Below, piece after piece: positions 5,749-10,781 of a DNA stretch of 10,781 nucleotides; the stretch's first letter is position 1, and every line of letters begins with the position of its first letter. The notes under the pieces were generated by a model. It was not told the DNA's origin and made no database searches. It was given only the letters and a program-made list of their open reading frames with translations. The DNA comes from JALYUA01 sp038253555. GTDB taxonomy: Bacteria; Acidobacteriota; Thermoanaerobaculia; UBA5066; Gp7-AA6. The position numbers and the translations under genes are program-made. The stretch is taken from NCBI GenBank assembly GCA_038253555.1, contig JBBSGZ010000131.1, positions 1 through 10,781 on the forward strand, given 5' to 3'.

Positions 5749-7103
5749 AATCCGAGGATCGACCTCGCGATGATGAAATAAATGAACAACCCCGTGGCAT
5801 CCACCAGGGTCGCGATCAACGGGGCCGACATGATCGTCGGGTCGATTTTGCAGAGGGTGGCGAGCATCGGGATCGTCGCGCCCACCGTGTTCGCCCACGT
5901 GATGATCACGAGGATGCTGACGCCGACGGTGATGGCGAGCGGCATGTTGCTCGAGTTCCACAGCAACGCTCGCCCGAAGCCGGCGATCCCGAGAAGAATG
6001 CCGAGCGCGAAGCCGCTCGCGGCCTCGCGCGCGACGACCCGCCAGAAATCGCGCAGGCGGATGTCCCCGATGGCGAGACCTCTCACTATCGTCGTCACCG
6101 TCTGCGAGCCGGAGTTTCCGCCGGTCCCGATCAGCAGAGGAATGAAAAAGGCGAGCGCCACCACCTTGGCGAGCTCCGACTCGAAATGCCGCAGCACGGT
6201 CCCGGTCAGGGTCTCCGTGACGAAGAGGAGGAGCAGCCAGTTGAATCGAGCCCTCACGTTGCGCCATGGCTTGCTCGCGAAGTAGCTGTCCGCCATCTCG
6301 CCGGACACGGGCGCCCCGGCGAGATGGAGCATGTCCTCGGTCTGCTCCTCGATCAGGACGTCGATGACGTCGTCCACGGTGACGATTCCAAGTGGGCGGT
6401 TCTGATCGTCGACGACCGGGATCGCGTGGACGTCATAGCGCGAGACGAGCCGGGCAACCTCCTCCTGCGGGGTGTCCGTATGCACGGTTTTCAGGGTCTT
6501 TTCCATGAGATCTGAGATCCGGCGCGACGGCGGCGCGGGCAGGAGCCTTCGCAGCGAAACGGATCCGATCAGGTGGTCGTGGTCGTCGACGACGTAGAGG
6601 CTCTGGACCGTCTCGACTTCGGGGTCGATGCGCTTCAAGTGCTCGAGCGTGTCCGCGGCGGTCCACTCCGCGCGGATGCGGGGGAACTTTTCCGACATGA
6701 GCCGGCCGGCGGTGCGCGGCGCGTAGCGCAGCAGCCGCTCGGCTTCGGCGGCATCGCGCGCCGACATCCGAGCGAGGAGGGCCTCTCGCTGCCGCTGCGT
6801 CAGGTGCTCGAGGAGAAACGTGACCTCGTCTGCCGGGAGGCGATCGAGCTCGGGTCCGAGCTTCTCCGGCGACGCCTGGTGCAGGATCAGCCGGAGGGTC
6901 TCGCCGTGGAGCTCCGACAGCACGGCGGCGCCCTGCTCCGGCGGCAGCATTTCGAAGACCAGGACCCGGTCTTCCCGGGGGAGGTCCTCGAGCAGCTCGG
7001 CCACGTCCGCCGGGTGGAGGTCCGCCAGCGCGGCAGGCAGATCCTTCGGGTTTTCGCGAATCAGCTCCTCGATGTCGGGGCCGATCACTTTCGCGACGGA
7101 CAT
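5745..7103 (-). CDS. mgtE: Magnesium transporter MgtE
   Basis: A complete 452-residue MgtE-type Mg2+ channel/transporter of the inner membrane. Domains seen in order: an acidic helical N domain with repeated HPADVAELLEDLP and LPADEVTFLLEHL units (about 5-130); two CBS domains (about 137-195 and 197-255; the second contains VHAIPVVDDQNRPLGIVTVDDVIDVL segments); then a C-terminal membrane domain with hydrophobic stretches near 288-305, 313-327, 362-382, 388-412 and 428-450. The family signature GTGGNSGSQ is at 326-334. D435 in ATLVDATGLF corresponds to the pore Mg2+-binding aspartate of the family. By family knowledge, the N and CBS domains sense cytosolic Mg2+ and close the pore. No Mg2+ riboswitch is visible: only 60 nt separate it from moaE. 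No Shine-Dalgarno precedes the ATG; TAACTT lies 8 nt upstream. The stop TAG is inside a dispersed repeat. Confidence 0.96.
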   Translation of the reverse strand: MSVAKVIGPDIEELIRENPKDLPAALADLHPADVAELLEDLPREDRVLVFEMLPPEQGAAVLSELHGETLRLILHQASPEKLGPELDRLPADEVTFLLEHLTQRQREALLARMSARDAAEAERLLRYAPRTAGRLMSEKFPRIRAEWTAADTLEHLKRIDPEVETVQSLYVVDDHDHLIGSVSLRRLLPAPPSRRISDLMEKTLKTVHTDTPQEEVARLVSRYDVHAIPVVDDQNRPLGIVTVDDVIDVLIEEQTEDMLHLAGAPVSGEMADSYFASKPWRNVRARFNWLLLLFVTETLTGTVLRHFESELAKVVALAFFIPLLIGTGGNSGSQTVTTIVRGLAIGDIRLRDFWRVVAREAASGFALGILLGIAGFGRALLWNSSNMPLAITVGVSILVIITWANTVGATIPMLATLCKIDPTIMSAPLIATLVDATGLFIYFIIARSILGL

Positions 7104-7109
7104 GGCGGA

Positions 7110-7130
7110 GGAAGTTATCAGTTGTGAGTT
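7110..7130 (+). repeat. Three AGTT-ending heptamers overlapping the mgtE -10-like box
   Basis: GGAAGTT, ATCAGTT and GTGAGTT stand head to tail; on the minus strand they read AACTCAC, AACTGAT, AACTTCC. The minus-strand TAACTT at 7117-7112, 8 nt before the mgtE ATG, is created by this repeat and is a candidate -10 box. Confidence 0.45.
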
Positions 7131-7163
7131 GCGGGCATCCTCGCTTCGTTGCGCTCAAACGGG

Positions 7164-7586
7164 CTAAACCGGGGGAGCCTCCGACGTCGGGTCGACCCAG
7201 TCCGAGGTCCCGTCCGGGTGAAACTCGCGCTTCCAGATGGGGGCCCTGGTCTTGATGCGGTCGATGGCCGCCCGGCACGCCGCGAACGACGCGGCGCGGT
7301 GCGGAGAAAAGGCCACGATGGCGACGGCGACCTCCCCAACTTCCAGCATTCCCACGCGGTGGCGGACCAGGACCAGGGTGTCCGGCCATTCCGCCGCGAG
7401 GCCGTCTACGATCCTGCCGATCTCCGCCTCCGCCATGGGTCCATAGGACTCGTATGCAATCCGCGCGGTCGCCCGCCCGAGGTGGTGGTTGCGGACGACG
7501 CCGAAGAACGAGCACACCCCGCCGTCCGAGGGCCGCGCGGCGGCCAGAAGAGAAGCGGTGTCGATCGGAGCGTCCGTCAGGTACAT
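7164..7586 (-). CDS. moaE: Molybdopterin synthase catalytic subunit MoaE
   Basis: A 140-residue large subunit of molybdopterin synthase, which with thiocarboxylated MoaD converts precursor Z (cPMP) to molybdopterin in molybdenum-cofactor synthesis. Seen: GGVCSFFGVVRNHH (22-35), AYESYGPMAEAEI (44-56), HRVGMLEVGEVAVAI (76-90), SPHRAASFAAC (94-104) with H96 and R97, and IDRIKTRAPIWKRE (108-121) with the conserved lysines K112 and K119. The C-terminus DWVDP is also family-typical. The frame is open far upstream, but the ATG at 7586 gives the usual length and lies 14 nt after the moaD stop. No Shine-Dalgarno is visible, so translation probably depends on coupling to moaD. Confidence 0.96.
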   Translation of the reverse strand: MYLTDAPIDTASLLAAARPSDGGVCSFFGVVRNHHLGRATARIAYESYGPMAEAEIGRIVDGLAAEWPDTLVLVRHRVGMLEVGEVAVAIVAFSPHRAASFAACRAAIDRIKTRAPIWKREFHPDGTSDWVDPTSEAPPV

Positions 7587-7600
7587 CGGACCGAGGGGGA

Positions 7601-7846
7601 TCAGCCGCCGGCGACGGGCGGCAGGAAGGCGACCTCGTCCCCCTCCGCGAGGACGGTGTCCGGCCCCGTGTACTCGCGATTGACCGCCGCGGGAGGCATG
7701 GAACCGGTCCGCAGCAGGCCAGGCATTTCGCCCGTGAGCTCCCGCCAGAGGTCCGAGACTTTCGACCCCCCGGCGACCTGCCGCTCCTCGGAGTCGCGGC
7801 CGGAGACGTCCCGGAACGTGGCGAAGTAGAGAAGGCGAATCCGCAC
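7601..7846 (-). CDS. moaD: Molybdopterin synthase sulfur-carrier subunit MoaD
   Basis: An 81-residue ubiquitin-like sulfur carrier (MoaD/ThiS family). Its C-terminal Gly-Gly is adenylated and thiocarboxylated and then donates sulfur inside the MoaE active site. Seen: a beta-grasp start RIRLLYFATFRDVSGR, VNREYTGPDTVLAEGDEVAFLPPV (55-78) and the terminal AGG (79-81). Adjacency to moaE makes MoaD rather than ThiS the right choice. It starts with GTG at 7846; no ATG in frame gives the first strand. There is no Shine-Dalgarno, but TAGACT lies 6 nt before the GTG. No other cofactor-synthesis genes (moaA, moaC, moeA, moeB) are in the window. Confidence 0.95.
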   Translation of the reverse strand: MRIRLLYFATFRDVSGRDSEERQVAGGSKVSDLWRELTGEMPGLLRTGSMPPAAVNREYTGPDTVLAEGDEVAFLPPVAGG

Positions 7847-7852
7847 GCGAGG

Positions 7853-7858
7853 AGTCTA
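7853..7858 (-). promoter_or_regulatory. TAGACT, candidate -10 box for moaDE
   Basis: On the minus strand TAGACT ends 6 nt before the GTG start of moaD and no ribosome binding site intervenes, which fits a leaderless message. No clear -35 is seen 17 nt upstream, where the sequence is CCTCCC. Confidence 0.4.
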
Positions 7859-7963
7859 GCGTGGGCGACGAGAGGGGGAGGGGAAACAACTTGCCGGGAC
7901 GACGAACGGCGAACGGAACGGCGAAGGGCGGAGGGCGGAGAAGCCGAGGCGAAAGGCGGCAGG

Positions 7964-7981
7964 AAAAGCCCGAAGGGCCTT
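7964..7981 (-). terminator. Terminator-like hairpin embedded in the heptamer array
   Basis: On the minus strand AAGGCCC-TTC-GGGCTT (one bulged G) is followed by further T residues, giving a CTTTTCC tail. It would stop leftward transcription before moaD, but no leftward gene lies upstream within the window. It may be a chance product of the repeat. Confidence 0.3.
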
Positions 7982-8007
7982 GAGGAGGCGAAGTGCGAAA
8001 GGCGAAA

Positions 8008-8032
8008 GGGAAGGGCGAAAGGGGAAAGGGGG
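8008..8032 (+). repeat. Four-run G-quadruplex motif upstream of tetR
   Basis: G runs of 3, 3, 4 and 5 are separated by AA, CGAAA and AAA, matching the standard quadruplex pattern. It is part of the heptamer array and lies about 100 nt upstream of the tetR -35 box. Any function is unproven. Confidence 0.5.
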
Positions 8033-8135
8033 ACGGCGAGAGACATCGGAACGCATCGCCGGGAAACGAAAACGGCGGGTAACCTCGGATTTCGAATAGC
8101 CCGGTCCCCAATTCCCCTCGCCCCTCGCCCTCATC

Positions 8136-8164
8136 TTGCCCCTGACCGACCGGTCAGATAACAT
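8136..8164 (+). promoter_or_regulatory. tetR promoter
   Basis: TTGCCC (8136-8141) and TAACAT (8159-8164) are separated by exactly 17 nt, a good sigma-70-type arrangement. Transcription would begin about 8171-8172, at or next to the ATG at 8172. No ribosome binding site is present, so the message looks leaderless. The TTG at 8136 could in principle be an in-frame start, but it is the -35 element. Confidence 0.65.
8143..8156 (+). promoter_or_regulatory. Palindromic TetR operator within the promoter spacer
   Basis: TGACCG-AC-CGGTCA is a perfect 6-bp inverted repeat around two bases, of the type bound by many TetR/AcrR repressors. It sits entirely between the -35 and -10 boxes, so binding would block RNA polymerase, giving autorepression of the gene that follows. 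Confidence 0.7.
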
Positions 8165-8171
8165 CCCCCTC

Positions 8172-8819
8172 ATGCGATCCGCCCAGCACGAGTCCCAGCG
8201 CCGCCTCCTTCTCCTCAAAGCCGCCTTCCGCGAAGTCGCGGAGCGCGGGTTCTCGAGCGTCACGCTCGAAGACATCGCGGTCCGGGCGGGAGTCTCCAAG
8301 GGGGTCACGCTCTACTACTTCGATTCGAAGGACGATCTCTTCTGCGACCTCTTTTCCTGGCTGATCGACTCGATCCACCTCCGGATGCGCGACGCGGTCG
8401 AAGCCGCCGAGGGGCCCGTCGACAAGGTTCGCGCCCTCGTCGCGCTGATCTTTCCGTCACCCTCCCGGAATCGCGCCTTTTTCCGCGCCTACGTCGATTT
8501 CTGCGGCCTGGCGGCGCGGAAGGAACCCTTCCGGCAGGTCGGGGAACGGTTTTACGCCGGGTGCCGCGAGATCGACCGGGGCATCGTCGAGGAAGGGATG
8601 CGGCGCGGGGTCTTTCTTCTCCGGGACGCGGGGGAGACGGCCTCGACGCTTCGCGCCATCTTCGACGGCCTGATGCTTCAGTGGCTCACCGAAAAGGAGC
8701 CCGAGGCCTGTTTCGACGCCTACCGCGAGCGATGCGAACGGGAGCTTCTTCACTACCTTCTGGCGCCGGGAAAATCTCCCGCGCCGGAAACCGCCAGGAC
8801 GAAAGCGAGGCGACGATGA
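8172..8819 (+). CDS. TetR/AcrR family transcriptional regulator
   Basis: A 215-residue one-component repressor. Seen: an N-terminal TetR DNA-binding domain with FREVAERGFSSVTLEDIAVRAGVSKG segments and VTLYYFDSKDDLF (45-57), the standard helix-turn-helix and following helix. The helical C-terminal ligand domain includes RAYVDFCGLAARKEPFR and a stretch ending ALEL-like helices; its pattern recalls BetI-type regulators, but this is weak. The C-terminal tail is basic and disordered-looking (ETARTKARRR). A palindromic operator lies inside its own promoter. The ATG at 8172 is chosen because it fits the promoter geometry and the usual N-terminal length. Its TGA overlaps the ATG of the next gene (ATGA, 8816-8819), implying translational coupling. 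The ligand is unknown; the downstream ispH makes an isoprenoid or redox signal conceivable. Confidence 0.93.
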   Translation: MRSAQHESQRRLLLLKAAFREVAERGFSSVTLEDIAVRAGVSKGVTLYYFDSKDDLFCDLFSWLIDSIHLRMRDAVEAAEGPVDKVRALVALIFPSPSRNRAFFRAYVDFCGLAARKEPFRQVGERFYAGCREIDRGIVEEGMRRGVFLLRDAGETASTLRAIFDGLMLQWLTEKEPEACFDAYRERCERELLHYLLAPGKSPAPETARTKARRR

Positions 8820-9001
8820 CCGAGCAGAACCGGCCCCCGGTCTGCCAGAACGAAGGCTGCGGCCGCGAGCCGTCCCCGGGAGAACGCCTCTGCGAGTCCT
8901 GCGCGATCGAACGCTCGCTCTTTCGCCGCGACGAAAGGCGCCAGACCGCGGAGCCGGCCTCCCCGCGGCCGCTGCCGGGGGTAGAATCGCTCCCCCGATG
9001 A
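8816..9001 (+). CDS. Small zinc-ribbon-like protein of 61 residues, function unknown
   Basis: Not recognised as a named family. Seen: four cysteines in a treble-like pattern, C10-x4-C15 and C26-x2-C29 (VCQNEGCG and LCESCAIE), suitable for one zinc ion, then a basic/acidic segment FRRDERR and a Pro-rich tail without secondary-structure hallmarks. There is no signal peptide or membrane segment. The ATG overlaps the tetR stop as ATGA (8816-8819), and its TGA overlaps the ispH start as ATGA (8998-9001), with GCGAGG 5 nt before its ATG as a ribosome binding site. This exact fit on both sides, plus the spaced cysteines, argues that it is a real gene. It might bind nucleic acid, the regulator or an Fe-S partner; none of this is shown. 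Confidence 0.75.
   Translation: MTEQNRPPVCQNEGCGREPSPGERLCESCAIERSLFRRDERRQTAEPASPRPLPGVESLPR
8982..8987 (+). promoter_or_regulatory. TAGAAT, candidate internal -10 box for ispH
   Basis: It lies within the last codons of the zinc-ribbon gene, 10 nt before the ispH ATG, with no Shine-Dalgarno between and no recognisable -35. It could give ispH a promoter of its own, independent of the tetR operator, or be coincidental. Confidence 0.3.
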
Positions 9002-9984
9002 GTGCTGTCCCGACGTTTCCCAAGACCGTAGTCCTCGCCGCCCCCCGAGGTTTCTGCGCGGGAGTGGTGCGCGCCATCGACATCGTGGACCTGGCCCTCG
9101 AGGCGGCCGGCAGCCCGCTGTATGTGCGGAAAGAGATCGTCCACAACCTGCACGTCGTCCGCAGTTTCGAGGAACGCGGCGTCCGCTTCGTCGACGAGTT
9201 GAACGAGGTCCCCGACGGGCAGACGGTGATTTTTTCCGCCCACGGCGTCTCTCCCGCGGTCCGTTCCGAAGCCGCGGCGCGAGGGCTGACTGTCCTCGAC
9301 GCGACCTGCCCCCTCGTCACGAAGGTGCACCTCGAAGCGATCCGGTACGCGCGCGCCGGTTTCGAGATCATCCTGATCGGCCATCCGAGCCACGAGGAAG
9401 TCGAAGGAACTCTGGGGGAGGCCGCCGACCGGATGACGCTCGTCTCGACGGTCGCCCAGGCGGAAAGCGTGCAGGTCCGGAACCCGGAGCGCCTCGCATT
9501 TTTGACGCAGACGACGCTTTCCGTCGAGGACACGCGTCCCATCGTGGCCGCCCTGCAGCGGCGGTTTCCCGGGATCCAGGGGCCCGCGCGAGCGGACATA
9601 TGTTATGCGACGCAGAACCGCCAGCTCGCCGTTCGCGCGATCGCGCGGGAGGCGCCCGTCATCCTGGTCGTCGGCTCCCGCAACTCGTCGAACTCCAACC
9701 GTCTCGTCGAGGAGGCGGAGCTCGCCGGCGCGCGCGCCTATCTCGTCGATGACGTTTCCGGCATGCGGAGCGAGTGGCTCGAGGGTGCCGCGGCCGTCGG
9801 CGTGACCTCGGGAGCGTCGGCGCCGGACTTCCTGGTCGACGCCATCCTCGATGCGCTCCGGAAGCTTGGAGCGACCGAGGTGCGCGAGGTCCGCGTCGTC
9901 GACGAGGACGTTTTTTTCCCGCTGCCTCCCGAGCTTGCCGCGTTGCAGAAGGCGCGGGCGAGCTCCCTCGCGGTCTCCGACTAG
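8998..9984 (+). CDS. ispH: 4-hydroxy-3-methylbut-2-enyl diphosphate reductase (IspH/LytB)
   Basis: A 328-residue cytosolic Fe-S enzyme for the last step of the MEP pathway, converting HMBPP to IPP and DMAPP. Seen: the three cluster cysteines C20 (PRGFCAGV), C104 (ATCPLV) and C202 (CYATQNRQ); substrate-binding histidines H49 (VHNLHVV), H82 (SAHGVS) and H132, with E134 (GHPSHEEVEGT); the TQTTLSVEDT segment; and the C-terminal GSRNSSNSNRL and VTSGASAPDFLV motifs. Length is typical. The start ATG overlaps the stop of the zinc-ribbon gene and no Shine-Dalgarno is present, so expression relies on coupling or a leaderless transcript from the TAGAAT box. Its presence shows the organism uses the MEP route to isoprenoids. 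Confidence 0.97.
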   Translation: MSAVPTFPKTVVLAAPRGFCAGVVRAIDIVDLALEAAGSPLYVRKEIVHNLHVVRSFEERGVRFVDELNEVPDGQTVIFSAHGVSPAVRSEAAARGLTVLDATCPLVTKVHLEAIRYARAGFEIILIGHPSHEEVEGTLGEAADRMTLVSTVAQAESVQVRNPERLAFLTQTTLSVEDTRPIVAALQRRFPGIQGPARADICYATQNRQLAVRAIAREAPVILVVGSRNSSNSNRLVEEAELAGARAYLVDDVSGMRSEWLEGAAAVGVTSGASAPDFLVDAILDALRKLGATEVREVRVVDEDVFFPLPPELAALQKARASSLAVSD

Positions 9985-10018
9985 CCGATCCCACGACGAG
10001 CCGACCGGCCGATCCCAC
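9984..10018 (+). repeat. Short direct repeat GCCGATCCCAC after ispH
   Basis: The 11-mer occurs at 9984-9994 and 10008-10018, within the 70-nt gap between ispH and the second SDR gene. The first copy starts at the last base of the ispH stop codon. No promoter or terminator is evident in the gap. Confidence 0.4.
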
Positions 10019-10022
10019 AGCC

Positions 10023-10058
10023 ATGCCGCAGAAAACGCCCTCGACGAACGGCCGATGA
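10023..10058 (+). other. Possible 11-codon upstream ORF before the second SDR
   Basis: ATG at 10023 opens MPQKTPSTNGR, and its TGA at 10056-10058 overlaps the SDR start as ATGA. No ribosome binding site is visible. It may be a leader peptide that couples translation, or chance. Confidence 0.25.
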
Positions 10059-10781
10059 GCGGATCCGATCTGGAAAGCACCGCGCCGCTGCGCGCGCCCG
10101 GAGACAGGAGCGCGGCCCCGCGCCGCCTGTCCGAAAAGGTCGCCTTCGTCACGGGCGCGTCCCGCGGCATCGGGGAAGCCATCTCGCGCCGGTTTGCGGC
10201 CGAAGGGGCGCGCGTGGCTCTGGCGGCGCGGAATCTCGGCTCCTGCGAGCGCATCGCGTCGCAGATCCGCGAATCGGGCGGGGAGGCGGTGGCGATCGAG
10301 TGCGACGTGACGATGGGGCTTTCGATCGGCAGCGCCATCGCGGAGGTGTCGGCGCGCTGGGGCCGGATCGACATCCTCGTCAACAACGCGGGTCTCGGAG
10401 GCCCGACCCCCCTGGACGACCCGGATGATTCGCGTTGGAATTCGATCATCGCAACCAACCTGACCGCGGTTTTTCGCGTCACCCGCGAGGCCGCGCCCTT
10501 TCTGCCGCAGGGCGGCCGCATCATCAACCTGTCCTCGGTCGTGGGCCGCTTCGGAGTCGCCGGCCTCGGCGCGTACTCCGCCTCGAAGCACGGCGTCATC
10601 GGTCTCACGAGAACGCTCGCCCTGGAGCTTGCGCCCCGCCAGATCACGGTCAATGCGCTCTGCCCGGGCTGGGTGGAGAGCGAAATGGCGCGGGAGGGTT
10701 TCCGGCAGATCGGCCGGATGAAAGGAACCTCCCTCGACGACGGCCGCGAGGCGGCGGCTCGCATGGCTCCTCTCGGCCGCG
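10055..10781 (+). CDS. SDR family oxidoreductase, FabG/3-hydroxyacyl dehydrogenase type (C-terminus beyond window)
   Basis: The first 242 codons of a classical short-chain dehydrogenase; the reading frame is open to the right edge, so only the last part of the protein is missing. Seen: TGASRGIG at 33-40, CDV at 83-85, NNAG at 110-113, N135 of the active-site tetrad, S161 (INLSSVVG), Y174 and K178 in YSASK, and the CPGWVESEM loop (203-211). The catalytic tetrad is complete. The usual first strand begins at residue 28, so there is an unusual 25-residue Ser/Ala/Pro/Arg-rich N-terminal extension; no closer ATG, GTG or TTG start in frame is seen. The family reduces ketones of acyl-ACP, acyl-CoA or polyketide-like substrates with NAD(P)H; the substrate here is not determined. 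It lies 70 nt after ispH on the same strand. Confidence 0.9.
   Translation, partial: MSGSDLESTAPLRAPGDRSAAPRRLSEKVAFVTGASRGIGEAISRRFAAEGARVALAARNLGSCERIASQIRESGGEAVAIECDVTMGLSIGSAIAEVSARWGRIDILVNNAGLGGPTPLDDPDDSRWNSIIATNLTAVFRVTREAAPFLPQGGRIINLSSVVGRFGVAGLGAYSASKHGVIGLTRTLALELAPRQITVNALCPGWVESEMAREGFRQIGRMKGTSLDDGREAAARMAPLGR

Larger units (their letters stand above)
7909..8042 (+). repeat. Degenerate heptanucleotide array, consensus GCGAAAG
   Basis: This fills most of the 325-nt gene-free stretch between moaD and tetR. Units in phase include GCGAACG (7909), GCGAAGG (7921), GCGGAGG (7928), GCGGAGA (7935), GCGAAAG (7949), GCGGCAG (7956), GCGAAGT (7988), GCGAAAG (7995), GCGAAAG (8002), GCGAAAG (8015), GGGAAAG (8022), GGGGACG (8029) and GCGAGAG (8036), with a few phase slips of one to four bases. 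The plus strand is strongly purine-rich. No credible gene is encoded; long open frames across it are a by-product of the repeat. The remaining parts of the gap are G-rich sequence (7861-7908), a REP-like patch (about 8085-8117) and the tetR promoter. Confidence 0.7.

Noticed and set aside
7104..7163. A Mg2+-sensing riboswitch before mgtE
   Set aside because: Only 60 nt separate moaE and mgtE, too short for the known Mg2+ riboswitch classes, and no multi-stem structure is visible.
7909..8042. A CRISPR-like array
   Set aside because: The units are seven bases with no unique spacers and no cas genes nearby; this is a simple degenerate tandem repeat.
6433..8046. A 537-codon minus-strand frame running from the heptamer array through moaDE into mgtE
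   Set aside because: Repeats of seven bases keep all frames open; the part within moaDE and mgtE is out of frame with those genes.
7587..8111. A long N-terminal extension of MoaE (175 residues)
   Set aside because: It would overlap moaD entirely and translate the heptamer array; MoaE proteins are normally about 140-150 residues and the ATG at 7586 gives that length.
8457..9599. A 380-codon minus-strand frame antisense to tetR and ispH
   Set aside because: It has no recognisable motif and is a shadow of the ispH codon pattern.
8686..10764. A 692-codon open frame on the minus strand across tetR, ispH and the second SDR
   Set aside because: It lies antisense to three well-supported genes with intact motifs; its translation is Arg/Ala/Pro-rich without domains. 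It is a product of high-GC codon usage.

Overview
The window looks like chromosomal DNA of a high-GC, free-living, probably Gram-negative soil or sediment bacterium. Exported S9 peptidases, a Tat-exported intradiol dioxygenase and SDR/crotonase/ALDH enzymes fit Acidobacteriota or a similar phylum. This placement is inference from gene content and base composition; no marker gene fixes it. I see no rRNA or tRNA genes, CRISPR array, prophage or transposase.

Layout. From 1 to 1041, a truncated 2,4-dienoyl-CoA-reductase-like SDR (minus) diverges from a Tat-exported intradiol ring-cleavage dioxygenase (plus). From 1102 to 7846 there is a long minus-strand run. In transcription order it is moaD, moaE, mgtE, an enoyl-CoA hydratase, an aldehyde dehydrogenase and a secreted S9 peptidase. 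From 8172 to the right edge everything is on the plus strand: a TetR regulator, a 61-residue zinc-ribbon-like protein, ispH (lytB), and a second SDR that runs off the end.

How the genes relate. moaD and moaE encode the two subunits of molybdopterin synthase. The hydratase and aldehyde dehydrogenase are probably co-transcribed and would serve acyl-CoA or aldehyde catabolism. tetR, the zinc ribbon and ispH are joined by two ATGA stop/start overlaps, and a perfect palindrome lies inside the tetR promoter spacer, so the regulator probably represses itself and may influence ispH. The intradiol dioxygenase would open catechol-type rings outside the cytoplasm.

The non-coding DNA is the unusual part. 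Most gaps hold a different short repeat: a GCGAAAG-type heptamer array (7909-8042, with a fragment at 3139-3159), AGTT-ending heptamers (7110-7130), a TAGGCGCtGGGCGC element that supplies the stop codon of two genes (3209-3222 and 5734-5747), a 13-nt direct repeat (4734-4759), and G-tracts with quadruplex potential. Several genes (moaD, mgtE, the S9 peptidase, tetR, ispH) lack a Shine-Dalgarno sequence and have a TAnnnT hexamer 6-10 nt before the start, which suggests leaderless or near-leaderless transcripts. No dramatic new multi-gene system is evident. The strongest candidate for something undescribed is the tetR / zinc-ribbon / ispH unit.
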